In this document: positions 9,614 to 17,921 of the stretch, in pieces
How positions within the stretch are numbered: the stretch's first letter is position 1
Layout of the letters: the number at the start of each line of letters is the position of its first letter
Assembly (NCBI RefSeq): GCF_007000325.2
Contig: NZ_CP117267.1
Location: 2,542,001-2,606,000 of the forward strand
Reading direction: 5' to 3'
Length of the DNA stretch: 64,000 nucleotides
Origin: Rhizobium rhododendri
GTDB taxonomy: Bacteria > Pseudomonadota > Alphaproteobacteria > Rhizobiales > Rhizobiaceae
Translations under genes and position numbers: made by a program
Notes under the pieces: generated by a model
What the model was told of the DNA's origin: nothing
Databases searched by the model: none
Seen by the model: the letters and a program-made list of their open reading frames with translations, nothing else

Positions 9614-10213
9614 CTACTTACCCAATCCGAGGATCGGGTAAAGCGAGGCTACGAGCAAGAGAGCCATGACTATGTTGAATGCCCTTAGGCGCGCGGAGTT
9701 CGACAACCATTGCCGGATCACCGTTCCGAGCCATGCCCATACCGATATCGCCGGAAAGCAGACGAGGGCGAAGGCGATTGCCACGACAAAAACCGAAACC
9801 AGGGAGCATTCCGGAGCATACAGCGTGATCGCCGAGAGCCCCATGGCCCATGCCTTCGGGTTTACCCACTGAAAGCCAGCGGCTTGAAGGAATGTCATCG
9901 GGCGGCCCTTGGAAGCACGCTGTTCGACGGATGCAGAGGTCGCTATCTTGTATGCCAGCCACAACAAATAGGCAATCGACACCACTTTGAGCGCGCCGTA
10001 CATCATCGGTAAGATGTCGAAAAGCGCCATCAGGCCAACGCCCAGCAGAAGCGTCATGATCGAGACGCCTGCCACAATTCCGAGCATGTGAGGCAGCGTT
10101 CGGCGAAATCCAAAATTTGCCCCCGACGCCATCAGCATGAGGTTGTTTGGGCCCGGCGTTACCGTTGTGACGAAGGCAAAGCCCAGCAAGGCGACGATCA
10201 CCGTGAAATTCAT
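9614..10213 (-). CDS. LysE/RhtB family amino-acid exporter
   Basis: Inner-membrane amino-acid efflux protein of 199 residues with about six hydrophobic segments. The family signature TVTPGPNNLMLMASG lies near residues 17-31. The start at 10213 is chosen for AGGAGG a few bases upstream; the frame extends ten codons further without support. It is divergent from an Lrp/AsnC regulator across 95 bases, the classic arrangement for a regulator that controls export of its amino-acid effector. Substrate cannot be inferred. Confidence 0.92.
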   Translation of the reverse strand: MNFTVIVALLGFAFVTTVTPGPNNLMLMASGANFGFRRTLPHMLGIVAGVSIMTLLLGVGLMALFDILPMMYGALKVVSIAYLLWLAYKIATSASVEQRASKGRPMTFLQAAGFQWVNPKAWAMGLSAITLYAPECSLVSVFVVAIAFALVCFPAISVWAWLGTVIRQWLSNSARLRAFNIVMALLLVASLYPILGLGK

Positions 10214-10279
10214 CCAATTGCCTCCTCTAATTTTCCTTCGCAATAATAAGGGGAGACGGCTGCAATTAATCGTCTAATA

Positions 10280-10304
10280 TGCGTTGAACACCAACTTCAA
10301 CGCA
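10280..10304. promoter_or_regulatory. Inverted repeat between lysE-type and lrp-type genes
   Basis: TGCGTTGAA and TTCAACGCA form perfect 9-bp arms around a 7-base spacer, ending four bases before the regulator's first ATG. This is the expected place for an Lrp autoregulatory site that also governs the divergent exporter. Confidence 0.6.
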
Positions 10305-10308
10305 ATGA

Positions 10309-10764
10309 ATGATGACGATGGATCAGATAGACGACAGTATATTGCGAGAGCTGCGACGGGATGGACGCATCACAAACGTCCAGCTTGCGGAACGGGTTAA
10401 CCTTTCCCCTTCGGCCTGCCTGCGTCGCGTCCAAGAGCTTGAGCGGACGGGCGTCATCCGGGGCTACCGCGCGGTCACGGATCCTGTGCGTCTGGGTCGC
10501 GGCTTCACGGTCTATGTCATGGTAGGCTTGTCATCGCACACCAAGGCGGCACTTGAGGGCTTTGAGCGCGCCATGTCGATCGCACCCGAGGTCGTTGAGT
10601 GCCACAATATAGCTGGCGCATTCGAATATCTGCTGCGCGTGGAAACCGGCGATCTTGCCGACTTCAAACGATTTCACACGGATGTCCTGGGGACGAGATC
10701 GTACCTCAGCTCCATCACTTCCCTGATTGTCATGGACTCACCGAAGGACGAGCGCGCAGTCTGA
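10309..10764 (+). CDS. Lrp/AsnC family transcriptional regulator
   Basis: DNA-binding regulator of 151 residues. The N-terminal winged helix starts IDDSILRELRRDGRITN and includes the recognition helix LSPSACLRRVQELE; the C-terminal half is the RAM/ligand domain (about residues 65-140, with CHNIAGAFEYLLRVE). Several ATGs are clustered at the start (10309, 10312, 10318), and the true one is uncertain by up to three codons. It probably controls the divergent LysE-type exporter through the inverted repeat at 10280-10304. Confidence 0.92.
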   Translation: MMTMDQIDDSILRELRRDGRITNVQLAERVNLSPSACLRRVQELERTGVIRGYRAVTDPVRLGRGFTVYVMVGLSSHTKAALEGFERAMSIAPEVVECHNIAGAFEYLLRVETGDLADFKRFHTDVLGTRSYLSSITSLIVMDSPKDERAV

Positions 10765-10871
10765 CATCATGACGCCTGACTGAGCCTTCGGATCGCCGGC
10801 GGAACGCTCCTTCGGTTTTCGCTCCGGAGGAACAGCTGCCGCAAGTCCGGCACTAGGGGAAAGCTACCCGT

Positions 10872-12224
10872 CTAAACGGCCTGCGCCAGAACGGTTTTGG
10901 AGAGGGCACGCTGCAGGGCTTCGATGCAAATCGGATCGTGCGATTGCCCTGCGCCTTCCCAGAGGATCGACATCGCCTTTGTAACGGACATCGCGGGCCT
11001 GTATGGCCGATCTGCGGTCAGCGCGTCGAACACGTCAGCCGTCGAGACGATCCGCACTTCCATCGGGATATCCTCTGCGTGCAAGCCACGGGGATAGCCC
11101 TTGCCGTCCAGTCTTTCATGATGCGCGCCACCGACGACCGCCGCTGCTGAAAAGGCACCGATGTTCGAGAGAATTTTCTCGGACAGCTCGGCGTGGCGCT
11201 TCATCTGCGTCCATTCCTTTTCATCCAGCTTGCCGGGCTTGTCGAGGACGCTGTTGCTGACGCCGAGCTTGCCGATATCGTGAAGCAAGGCGGCGCGTTT
11301 CAGCAACCGGCGCCCGACGAGATCGAGGCCCATCTCTTCGGCAATCAGATCTGTAAACAACGCGACGCGATCGCTATGGCCCGAGGTGAAAGGGCTCTTG
11401 GCGTCGATCACCCTGGCAAAGCCGGCTGCGATATCATCCAGATAGTCCTCGTCTGCCATGATCAGCTGCTGGCCGGGTTCCAACGCCAGAACGAATTCCT
11501 CGACGTCGTCGGCGTTCAGGGCCTCCCAGAAGCCTTCTGTCTGGGCGACGCGGGAGAACGCGTCGATCAACGACGGATCGAACCAGCGGCCTTTGCGCAG
11601 GCGAATTTCCTTCAACGCATTCTGTGGCCCACCGCTGCGCTGGAAGACATCGATCACTTGGGCCAGCAAGGCTATGCGAGAGAAGAGCGGGATGTCCTCG
11701 CCGGCCAGGCCCTCCGGTTTGCCGCCACCGTTCCAGTGCTCGTCGAGCCCCATGATGCCGTGTGCCACGCTCTCCGAGAAGCGCATCTGCCGGGCAATTT
11801 CGGCCCCACGCTGACAGCGGGTCTGGATGAGTTCGGTGGAAAAGTCCCCGCCGTTCTGAAGGACATGGACAATGCTGCGAAAGCGTTCCGCGAGGCCTGC
11901 CTGCATGCCGGTGTGACCGATGACGAAACGCAGCATCTGGCCGAGACTGCTGTCCACCAGTTTGAAGTCGCGCTTGAAGCTCAGGTCATCGGCGAGATAA
12001 AGCTCGCATATCCGGGCCGCATTGCTGCTGCAGCCGAGATCTTTCAGGAGCAGCGTATAGTAGAGGTCCTGGAGCTCGCTGTCGCCCAGACCGATTTCGC
12101 GGCCTATCAGAGTACCTATGTAGCAGCAGCGGATGCAGTGCCCCGGAGGCTGTCCTTCCGTCATATCGAGCGCCTGGCTGAGAGCCTCTATAATTTCTGC
12201 CAAACGAATGTTGATGCCGGCCAT
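10872..12224 (-). CDS. Tandem HD-GYP protein, second domain intact
   Basis: Predicted cyclic-di-GMP phosphodiesterase of 450 residues, cytoplasmic. The C-terminal half is a canonical HD-GYP domain: LLHDIGKLG near residue 315 and HHERLDGKGYPRGL near 370-380, followed by DVFDALTADRPYR. The N-terminal half repeats the layout in degraded form: H29, then LLLKDLGC where the HD pair has become KD at residues 60-61, then DEHWNGGGKPEGL in place of the GYP loop and ALLAQVIDVFQR. The N-terminal copy therefore looks non-catalytic and may be regulatory. The start at 12224 is fixed by GGAGGAGA upstream. It follows the GAF-GGDEF-EAL gene by 105 bases on the same strand. Confidence 0.9.
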   Translation of the reverse strand: MAGINIRLAEIIEALSQALDMTEGQPPGHCIRCCYIGTLIGREIGLGDSELQDLYYTLLLKDLGCSSNAARICELYLADDLSFKRDFKLVDSSLGQMLRFVIGHTGMQAGLAERFRSIVHVLQNGGDFSTELIQTRCQRGAEIARQMRFSESVAHGIMGLDEHWNGGGKPEGLAGEDIPLFSRIALLAQVIDVFQRSGGPQNALKEIRLRKGRWFDPSLIDAFSRVAQTEGFWEALNADDVEEFVLALEPGQQLIMADEDYLDDIAAGFARVIDAKSPFTSGHSDRVALFTDLIAEEMGLDLVGRRLLKRAALLHDIGKLGVSNSVLDKPGKLDEKEWTQMKRHAELSEKILSNIGAFSAAAVVGGAHHERLDGKGYPRGLHAEDIPMEVRIVSTADVFDALTADRPYRPAMSVTKAMSILWEGAGQSHDPICIEALQRALSKTVLAQAV

Positions 12225-12329
12225 CGGATCAGTCTCCTCCGGGCCGCAGATTAGCAAAGGAAAATTGACAAAAATTGAACCCGGCGCCAGCGCCATGTGT
12301 TGCGGCACTCTCCCGCTCCCACCTGGACG

Positions 12330-14591
12330 TCATGGGGCAAGGGTGATCGTCGCTTCGTTCGCTGGTTTCAGTTTGTGATCCGCGTCGGGTTGCAGCATGT
12401 CGGTAATACGGTCGGCCGCCAATGCTCCGCTGACGAAGAACCCCTGGCCGCTATCGCAGTGGATCGACCGCAGGAATTCCAGCTGATCTTCTGTTTCGAT
12501 GCCCTCTGCCACCACTTTCATTCCGAGAGTGTGTCCAAGCTCGACGATGGCGTTGACGATTGCGGTATTCTGCAGCTTCTTGCCGAGCCCAGCGACAAAC
12601 GACTGGTCGATTTTCAAAGTGTCGATGGGAAAATCGCGGAGATGGGTCAGCGAGGCATAACCAGTGCCGAAGTCATCAAGCGACACGTGCACTCCGGCTT
12701 CGCGCAACTCGGTCAGCAGGCGCCCTACCAGCTTCGGGTCGTCCCCCCAGAAGACCGTCTCCGTCACCTCCACCTCGAAGCTTGACCGGGGAATTTTCAT
12801 TCCGTCGATTTTTCTGATCAGGGAGCTCGCAAAATCGGGATCCTGAAAACTGTATTCACAGGCGTTGAAGCTGATCGTGCCGGGATCGATCCCCATGGCC
12901 CGCCATCGGACGATGTCGCTGACGATGCCATCCAGTATGTGTCTGGTTATCGTCTTGGAACTGGTCGGATCCGCAAAGGCCGGCCAGAAATCCGAGGGCC
13001 CGCTGATCGTTCCGTCCTCATTCTCGATGCGAGCCAGCGCTTCGAAGCCATAGACGGACAGATCGTCGAGCCGGAATTTTGGCTGGTAGTAGGGTACAAT
13101 GCGGTTTGCAGCAGCCGCGCTGCGCACCTTCTCCAGTGCCATGCGACGTGTGTCGAAGATCGTCGCGATTTCCGGGCCGAAGAAGCCGATGCTGCCACGG
13201 CCGGAGCGCTTGATCTTGTAGAGCGCCATATCCGCACATCTCAGCAATTGGTCCGGTGTGTTAGCGTCGTCCGGAAAGCAGGCAATACCGATCGACGCGG
13301 AGACGTGGATCGCTTCGCTCTGAAACCGGATCGGCGATTTCACCTGGGACATGACCTCTTCTGCAAGCGTACGCAGGTCGTCCGTCGCGATCGGTCGTTC
13401 CAGGACCAGCGCGAATTCGTCACCGCCGAGCCGGGCAACGAAAGAGCTCTCGCCAGCCACCAACTGCAGCCGCTTTGCGATCCTGGCAATGACCTCGTCT
13501 CCGGCCTGGTGACCGAGCGTGTCGTTGACTTCCTTGAAGCTGTCGAGATCGATCAGCAGAAGCCCGACTTTCTGGCTTTCATGCCGGGCCTTCGTCAGCC
13601 GCTCCGCCAGGTCTTTTTGAAACCAGTGCCGGTTTGCAAGACCGCTCAGGTGATCGACGTGGGCACTATGCCAGAGCGTGCGCTCTGCATCGTGCCGTTC
13701 GGTGATGTCCTGGAAGATGCCGATGATATGGGCGGGCACCCCGTTTTCCATCTCGACATCGCCGCTGCAGCGAATGCGGCGCTTGCGACCGCGTGCCGTT
13801 ATGAAATTTGCCTCGACCGCAAAGGCACTGCCCAGCTTTACCGCCTCTTCGACTGCGTGCCTGACACGTGTGCGGTCCGGCTCGGGATAAAACTTGAGCC
13901 CGTCTTCGAGCGTCACCGTCTCGCCGTCCTCGAGTTCATGGAGAATACGGATCTGATCGGACCAGATGACGGCGTTCGTCGCTATATCGATGCGCCATGC
14001 GCCGATGGCAGCCATTCTCTCGACCTGCGTCAGCAGCGCTTCGCGGCGACTTGCCTCCCTGGATTGACGATGGGCTTCGGCGGTCGCCGCCTGGGACGTA
14101 ACAAGATGACGGTGCGCCAGTAAGAGGCCTTCGACAGCACGCCCCAGACGGACAAGCTGCTGGATTTGCTGTTCGCTCGGCTCCCTGGGGTCCTTGTCGA
14201 TAACGCAGAGCGCCCCGAGACAAAGTTCGCCATCGAGCGAGAGAGGCACACCGGCGTAGAACCGGATATGATTGTCGCCCGTGACCAGCGGGTTGTCTTT
14301 GAAGCGAAGGTCCTTCGACGCGTCGTGAACGACAAGCGGCGCATTCTCTTTGATCGTGTAGTCGCAGAACGCGATGCTGCGGGACGTGCCATCGAAATCG
14401 ATGCCACATTTAGCCTTGAACCACTGGCGGTCCTCCGCCATCAGCGATATCACCGAAGTCGCACAGCCGAAGATAGTCGCTGCGACTTCGACAATCGCGT
14501 CGAAAGCAGCGGTTGGTGCCGTCCCGATGATCTGCAGATCCTGAAGGGCCGCTATGCGCCTCGTTTCTTCCACTATGCTTCGCTGAACCAT
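12330..14591 (-). CDS. GAF-PAS-GGDEF-EAL c-di-GMP signalling protein
   Basis: Cytoplasmic protein of 753 residues. Order: GAF domain (about 20-160, with FCDYTI and FYAGVPL), PAS domain (about 185-300, ending GIFQDITERHDAER), GGDEF with intact signature near residue 389, and EAL near 517. The EAL domain keeps DDFGTGYASLTHL and TLKIDQSFV but has FNACEYSFQD in place of the usual NLS/NVS loop, so its hydrolytic competence is less sure. The start at 14591 has GAGGAGCG ahead of it; an in-frame ATG at 14606 is an alternative. No membrane segment, so it should sense a soluble or redox signal. Confidence 0.92.
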   Translation of the reverse strand: MVQRSIVEETRRIAALQDLQIIGTAPTAAFDAIVEVAATIFGCATSVISLMAEDRQWFKAKCGIDFDGTSRSIAFCDYTIKENAPLVVHDASKDLRFKDNPLVTGDNHIRFYAGVPLSLDGELCLGALCVIDKDPREPSEQQIQQLVRLGRAVEGLLLAHRHLVTSQAATAEAHRQSREASRREALLTQVERMAAIGAWRIDIATNAVIWSDQIRILHELEDGETVTLEDGLKFYPEPDRTRVRHAVEEAVKLGSAFAVEANFITARGRKRRIRCSGDVEMENGVPAHIIGIFQDITERHDAERTLWHSAHVDHLSGLANRHWFQKDLAERLTKARHESQKVGLLLIDLDSFKEVNDTLGHQAGDEVIARIAKRLQLVAGESSFVARLGGDEFALVLERPIATDDLRTLAEEVMSQVKSPIRFQSEAIHVSASIGIACFPDDANTPDQLLRCADMALYKIKRSGRGSIGFFGPEIATIFDTRRMALEKVRSAAAANRIVPYYQPKFRLDDLSVYGFEALARIENEDGTISGPSDFWPAFADPTSSKTITRHILDGIVSDIVRWRAMGIDPGTISFNACEYSFQDPDFASSLIRKIDGMKIPRSSFEVEVTETVFWGDDPKLVGRLLTELREAGVHVSLDDFGTGYASLTHLRDFPIDTLKIDQSFVAGLGKKLQNTAIVNAIVELGHTLGMKVVAEGIETEDQLEFLRSIHCDSGQGFFVSGALAADRITDMLQPDADHKLKPANEATITLAP

Positions 14592-15241
14592 CGCGACGCT
14601 CCTCATTCGATAGTCCTTCGGATCAATATTGGGGGTCTGGATGTATTTGCAGGCGCAGTAACGGCATCCCTGCCATCATATGCAGTATCTCTAAAAAATT
14701 CATTTCGAAGGCCCCTAAGTCAAAATAGGCATTTTCGATGTATTTTGACAGGGATTTTGAAGACGAACGCGACCTTCGTCCCTACAGATATTTCCTGTGT
14801 GGCTAATGACCGGTTTCTTTTGGAGCTTAGTTGATGATTGTCGCGAGACTGAGTTGGCAGGGGCACTCTAGAAACTGTCTTTGGAAAATCCAAAATTTAA
14901 TAATTAAAACAACATTCGTTTGCTTGAAATTGAGTTCCACATCGGGGTCGGAAATTCATTTGAATTTGCACTGCTAACGCGGCACGAAAATAAAATACCG
15001 CAGTCTGGCAACCCAAAAATCTCCAACGTATTTCCCGCAGACTTGCATGAGAAGAATTTAACCTTCTTTCGCGGCGGGTCAAAAACCTGGCATCCGGCTT
15101 TACTGGCGAACCAACACTGTTTCTGTCCAAAAGATCACAAGCCCAGGCCCTGCCGGCGTGGGCCGACACACCGATCACGCCTGATCCGATTGCCATTTCC
15201 CGGCGTACCGCAACCCAAGAAATTGAGTAAGGAAATCTGTC
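14592..15241. other. 650-base gene-free stretch
   Basis: AT-richer intergenic DNA between two divergent units. It holds a perfect inverted repeat GTCAAAATA...TATTTTGAC (14719-14749) about 130 bases upstream of the GAF-PAS-GGDEF-EAL gene. Reading frames of 111 codons (14920-15255, +) and 162 codons (14897-15385, -) cross it, but neither shows family resemblance and the second overlaps the photolyase-like gene, so I do not call them. Confidence 0.6.
14719..14749. promoter_or_regulatory. 9-bp inverted repeat upstream of GGDEF-EAL gene
   Basis: GTCAAAATA and TATTTTGAC are exact complements separated by 13 bases. Could be an operator or a hairpin in the leader of the leftward gene. Confidence 0.35.
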
Positions 15242-16450
15242 TTGGCCGCCGCTGAAGCATCGATCAATGAGCTGTCGTTTCCGCTGACGCGCACTGCCGC
15301 GTTGCAGCGCCTGCGCGAATTTGTACCCGATGCCGGCGCAAGCTATGCCCGCCTGAGAAATTTCGACCACGGGCCAGGTGGCCACGTGAATGTCTCACGC
15401 CTGTCAGCCGCGCTTCGGCGACGCCTGATCGGCGAGGACGAGGTCGTCCGCGCCGTCTTGGCAATGCATGGACCCACAACATCAGAAAAGTTTATCAGCG
15501 AGGTCTTCTGGCGAACCTACTGGAAAGGATGGCTGGAACAGCGGCCGACCGTCTGGACCGGTTACCTGCAATCGCTGGACCGGGCGCGCGAGCACCTCGA
15601 TGCCGATACGGCTCGGGCGCGGCGCTTCGCAGATGCCTGCGCTGGCCACACTGGAATAGACTGTTTCGACGCCTGGGCAGCAGAGCTGGATGCCACCGGC
15701 TATCTCCACAACTGGGCGCGGATGCAGTTCGCATCGATCTGGGTCTTTACCCTCGGCCTGCCATGGGAACTCGGAGCAGCCTTCATGCTGGACCGCCTGA
15801 TTGATGCAGATCCGGCATCGAATACCCTGTCGTGGCGTTGGGTGGCGGGACTTCATACCGCAGGAAAAGCCTATCTGGCCGATGCCGAAAGGATCCGCAC
15901 AATGACCAGCGGCCGGTTCGCGCCCCGCAGGCTCGCCCAACACGCCAGCATAACTGCCGACACCGTCTCGGTTCCGCCCGCCTCGCAGCCCAGAATTTCG
16001 CAAACGCCCGACAACACCTCACCTACCCTGCTGCTGGTCACCATCGAGGATCTGTCGCTCGAAACCTTGCCGGCCTTCGACACCCTCAACGTCAAAGCCA
16101 TCGCCTTTCTGTCGGAGGACGACGCTGCCGATCGCACGTCGCTGGAAGATGCCTTCGCGCGCCTTGGGTTGCGCTGGCCCGACGCGGTCGTGCTGGGAGC
16201 ACTCGGTCCCACTGCGTTTCACGACGCGAAAGCATCGGGATGCCGCCAGGTTGCGACCGGGTTTGCGCCCGTCGGCCCGACAGCGGATCGGTTGCAACGT
16301 CTTCAGAGGCAAGCCCTCGACGAAGGGCTTTCGTTTGCCGAAAATCTCCGCCCCTGGGATCGTCGCGCCTGGCCGCATTGTCGCAAGGGCTTCTTCGGGT
16401 TGAAAGAAAGGATCCCCGAACTCCTCAAAGCCGCAGGCCACCAAGCATGA
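15242..16450 (+). CDS. Photolyase-related FAD-binding protein
   Basis: A 402-residue protein whose first 230 residues match the FAD-binding half of photolyases/cryptochromes: EVFWRTYWKGWLEQRP, YLHNWARMQFASIW, and DPASNTLSWRWVAG, the last being the flavin-pocket signature. The N-terminal alpha/beta antenna domain of ordinary photolyases is missing from the front. Instead residues 260-402 form an alpha/beta-looking segment (TLLLVTIEDL, VKAIAFLSEDD, AVVLGALGP) placed after the FAD domain. Function could be DNA repair or light/redox sensing. The start is TTG with AAGGA upstream; no better start is in frame. An ABC1 kinase follows 46 bases later in the same direction. Confidence 0.85.
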   Translation: MAAAEASINELSFPLTRTAALQRLREFVPDAGASYARLRNFDHGPGGHVNVSRLSAALRRRLIGEDEVVRAVLAMHGPTTSEKFISEVFWRTYWKGWLEQRPTVWTGYLQSLDRAREHLDADTARARRFADACAGHTGIDCFDAWAAELDATGYLHNWARMQFASIWVFTLGLPWELGAAFMLDRLIDADPASNTLSWRWVAGLHTAGKAYLADAERIRTMTSGRFAPRRLAQHASITADTVSVPPASQPRISQTPDNTSPTLLLVTIEDLSLETLPAFDTLNVKAIAFLSEDDAADRTSLEDAFARLGLRWPDAVVLGALGPTAFHDAKASGCRQVATGFAPVGPTADRLQRLQRQALDEGLSFAENLRPWDRRAWPHCRKGFFGLKERIPELLKAAGHQA

Positions 16451-16496
16451 CGCGGCAGCGTAGCGTCACAGTGCTCAGTTTACGGAGACATTTCCG

Positions 16497-17810
16497 ATGA
16501 AAGACCGTTTTCGCCCCGTGCCCCAGAGCCGTCTTGGCCGTCTGGCGGCCCTTGGCCAGATCGCCGGCGGCGTTGCCACGGGGATGCTGGGCGAAGGCTT
16601 GCGCCGTCTGGCAGACGGCGAGCGACCGCATCTGAGCGACCTGCTTTTAACCCCCTCAAACGCCTTGAAGGTTACCGAGCAGCTGTCGCGCATGCGCGGT
16701 GCAGCGATGAAGCTCGGCCAGATGTTGTCGCTCGATGCGGGAGACATGCTGCCCCCGGAATTGACCGCAATCCTCGCCCAGCTGCGCAACGACGCCCACT
16801 TCATGCCCACATACCAATTGGAACGCGCACTCTCGGCGGCATGGGGACCGGGCTGGCGACGACACTTCGCGGAGTTCGACACGCGGCCTATCGCAGCCGC
16901 CTCCATCGGCCAGGTCCACCGCGCCCGCCTCGTCTCCGGACGCGAACTGGCGATCAAGGTCCAGTATCCCGGCATCGCAAAAAGCATCGACGGCGACATC
17001 GACAATGTCGCCACCCTCTTGCGGATCTCGGGCCTCGTGCCCGCCGGTCTCGACATCGCGCCTCTGCTTGCCGAAGCCAGGCGCCAATTGCACGAGGAGG
17101 CAGATTACCTGCGCGAAGCGGCACAGATGCGCCGCTATGGCGAACATCTCAAGGGGGACGGTAGATTTGCGCTGCCCGAGCCTTTCGAGGAGCTTCTGAG
17201 ACCCAACGTCCTGCCAATGGATTTCGTGGCCGGGGTCCCGATAGAAAGCCTGGCAAATGCCTCCCAGATGCAGCGAAACGCCGGCAGCGAAGCGCTGTTT
17301 GACCTCCTGCTGCAGGAACTGTTCTCGTTCGGGCTCATGCAGACCGACCCGAACTTCGCCAACTATCGCTGGCAGCCCGATAGCGATCGGATTGTCCTCC
17401 TCGATTTCGGCGCCACGCGCGTCGTCGAGCCGGAAACCGCCGAGGGCTACCGCGATCTGCTGCGCGCAGGCATCGCTGGCGACGCGGACCGTGTCCGCAA
17501 TGCGCTGGTGGCGATGGGGTTCGTGTCGGAGGCGCAGATAGCCCGTCACCGCGTGGCGATCGATGCGATGATCGGCATCGGCTTGGAGCACGCGCATACG
17601 AGCAAGGATGGCCTTTTCGATTTCGCCGATCGGCAGTTTGTCACCGCCATAAGGGAGCTGGCCGCACCGGTGGTTGCCGATCGAGCCAGCTGGCGCCTGC
17701 CGCCGCCCGACAAGCTCTTCCTGCAGCGCAAGATCAGCGGGATGGTTCTGCTGTTCACCCGGCTGCAGGCGCGCCTGCCGCTCTTGGAAAAACTCGCTGC
17801 CTATACCTGA
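16497..17810 (+). CDS. ABC1/UbiB-like atypical kinase
   Basis: Member of the AarF/ABC1/UbiB family, 437 residues. The family-specific KxGQ motif is seen in AMKLGQMLSLD, the alanine-rich loop in AAASIGQVHRA, the ATP lysine in LAIKVQYPGI, and DFGATRVV provides the metal-binding aspartate. These proteins act on quinone biosynthesis or lipid homeostasis; the canonical ubiB of rhizobia lies with other ubi genes, so this is likely a second, specialised member. No obvious C-terminal membrane helix pair is seen. Likely co-transcribed with the flavoprotein upstream. Confidence 0.9.
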   Translation: MKDRFRPVPQSRLGRLAALGQIAGGVATGMLGEGLRRLADGERPHLSDLLLTPSNALKVTEQLSRMRGAAMKLGQMLSLDAGDMLPPELTAILAQLRNDAHFMPTYQLERALSAAWGPGWRRHFAEFDTRPIAAASIGQVHRARLVSGRELAIKVQYPGIAKSIDGDIDNVATLLRISGLVPAGLDIAPLLAEARRQLHEEADYLREAAQMRRYGEHLKGDGRFALPEPFEELLRPNVLPMDFVAGVPIESLANASQMQRNAGSEALFDLLLQELFSFGLMQTDPNFANYRWQPDSDRIVLLDFGATRVVEPETAEGYRDLLRAGIAGDADRVRNALVAMGFVSEAQIARHRVAIDAMIGIGLEHAHTSKDGLFDFADRQFVTAIRELAAPVVADRASWRLPPPDKLFLQRKISGMVLLFTRLQARLPLLEKLAAYT

Positions 17811-17866
17811 TCGAAAGCTTCGCTCACGCGCTACCGCGCACCTATCCGCGCTCCATCCCCTTGCTT

Positions 17867-17909
17867 CATCAATCAATATACATTATACTTAAATGTATAT
17901 TGATTGATG
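17867..17909. promoter_or_regulatory. BigR operator: perfect 18-bp inverted repeat
   Basis: Arms 17867-17884 and 17892-17909 are exact reverse complements around a 7-base spacer (ATACTTA), rich in A+T, ending 12 bases before the blh ATG at 17922. It matches the position and character of the BigR box known from Agrobacterium and Xylella, which covers the promoter. A TATACTT-type -10 element falls in the centre, so bound repressor would block polymerase. Confidence 0.85.
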
Positions 17910-17921
17910 AAGGATGCCACG

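Noticed and set aside
11193..12254. 353-codon frame opposite the HD-GYP gene
   Set aside because: Antisense to a protein with clear catalytic motifs; no ribosome site or resemblance.
12939..14123. 394-codon frame opposite the GAF-PAS-GGDEF-EAL gene
   Set aside because: Shadow of a gene with intact GGDEF and EAL motifs.
14897..15385. 162-codon frame in the gap before the photolyase-like gene
   Set aside because: Overlaps the start of a real gene on the opposite strand and shows no domain.
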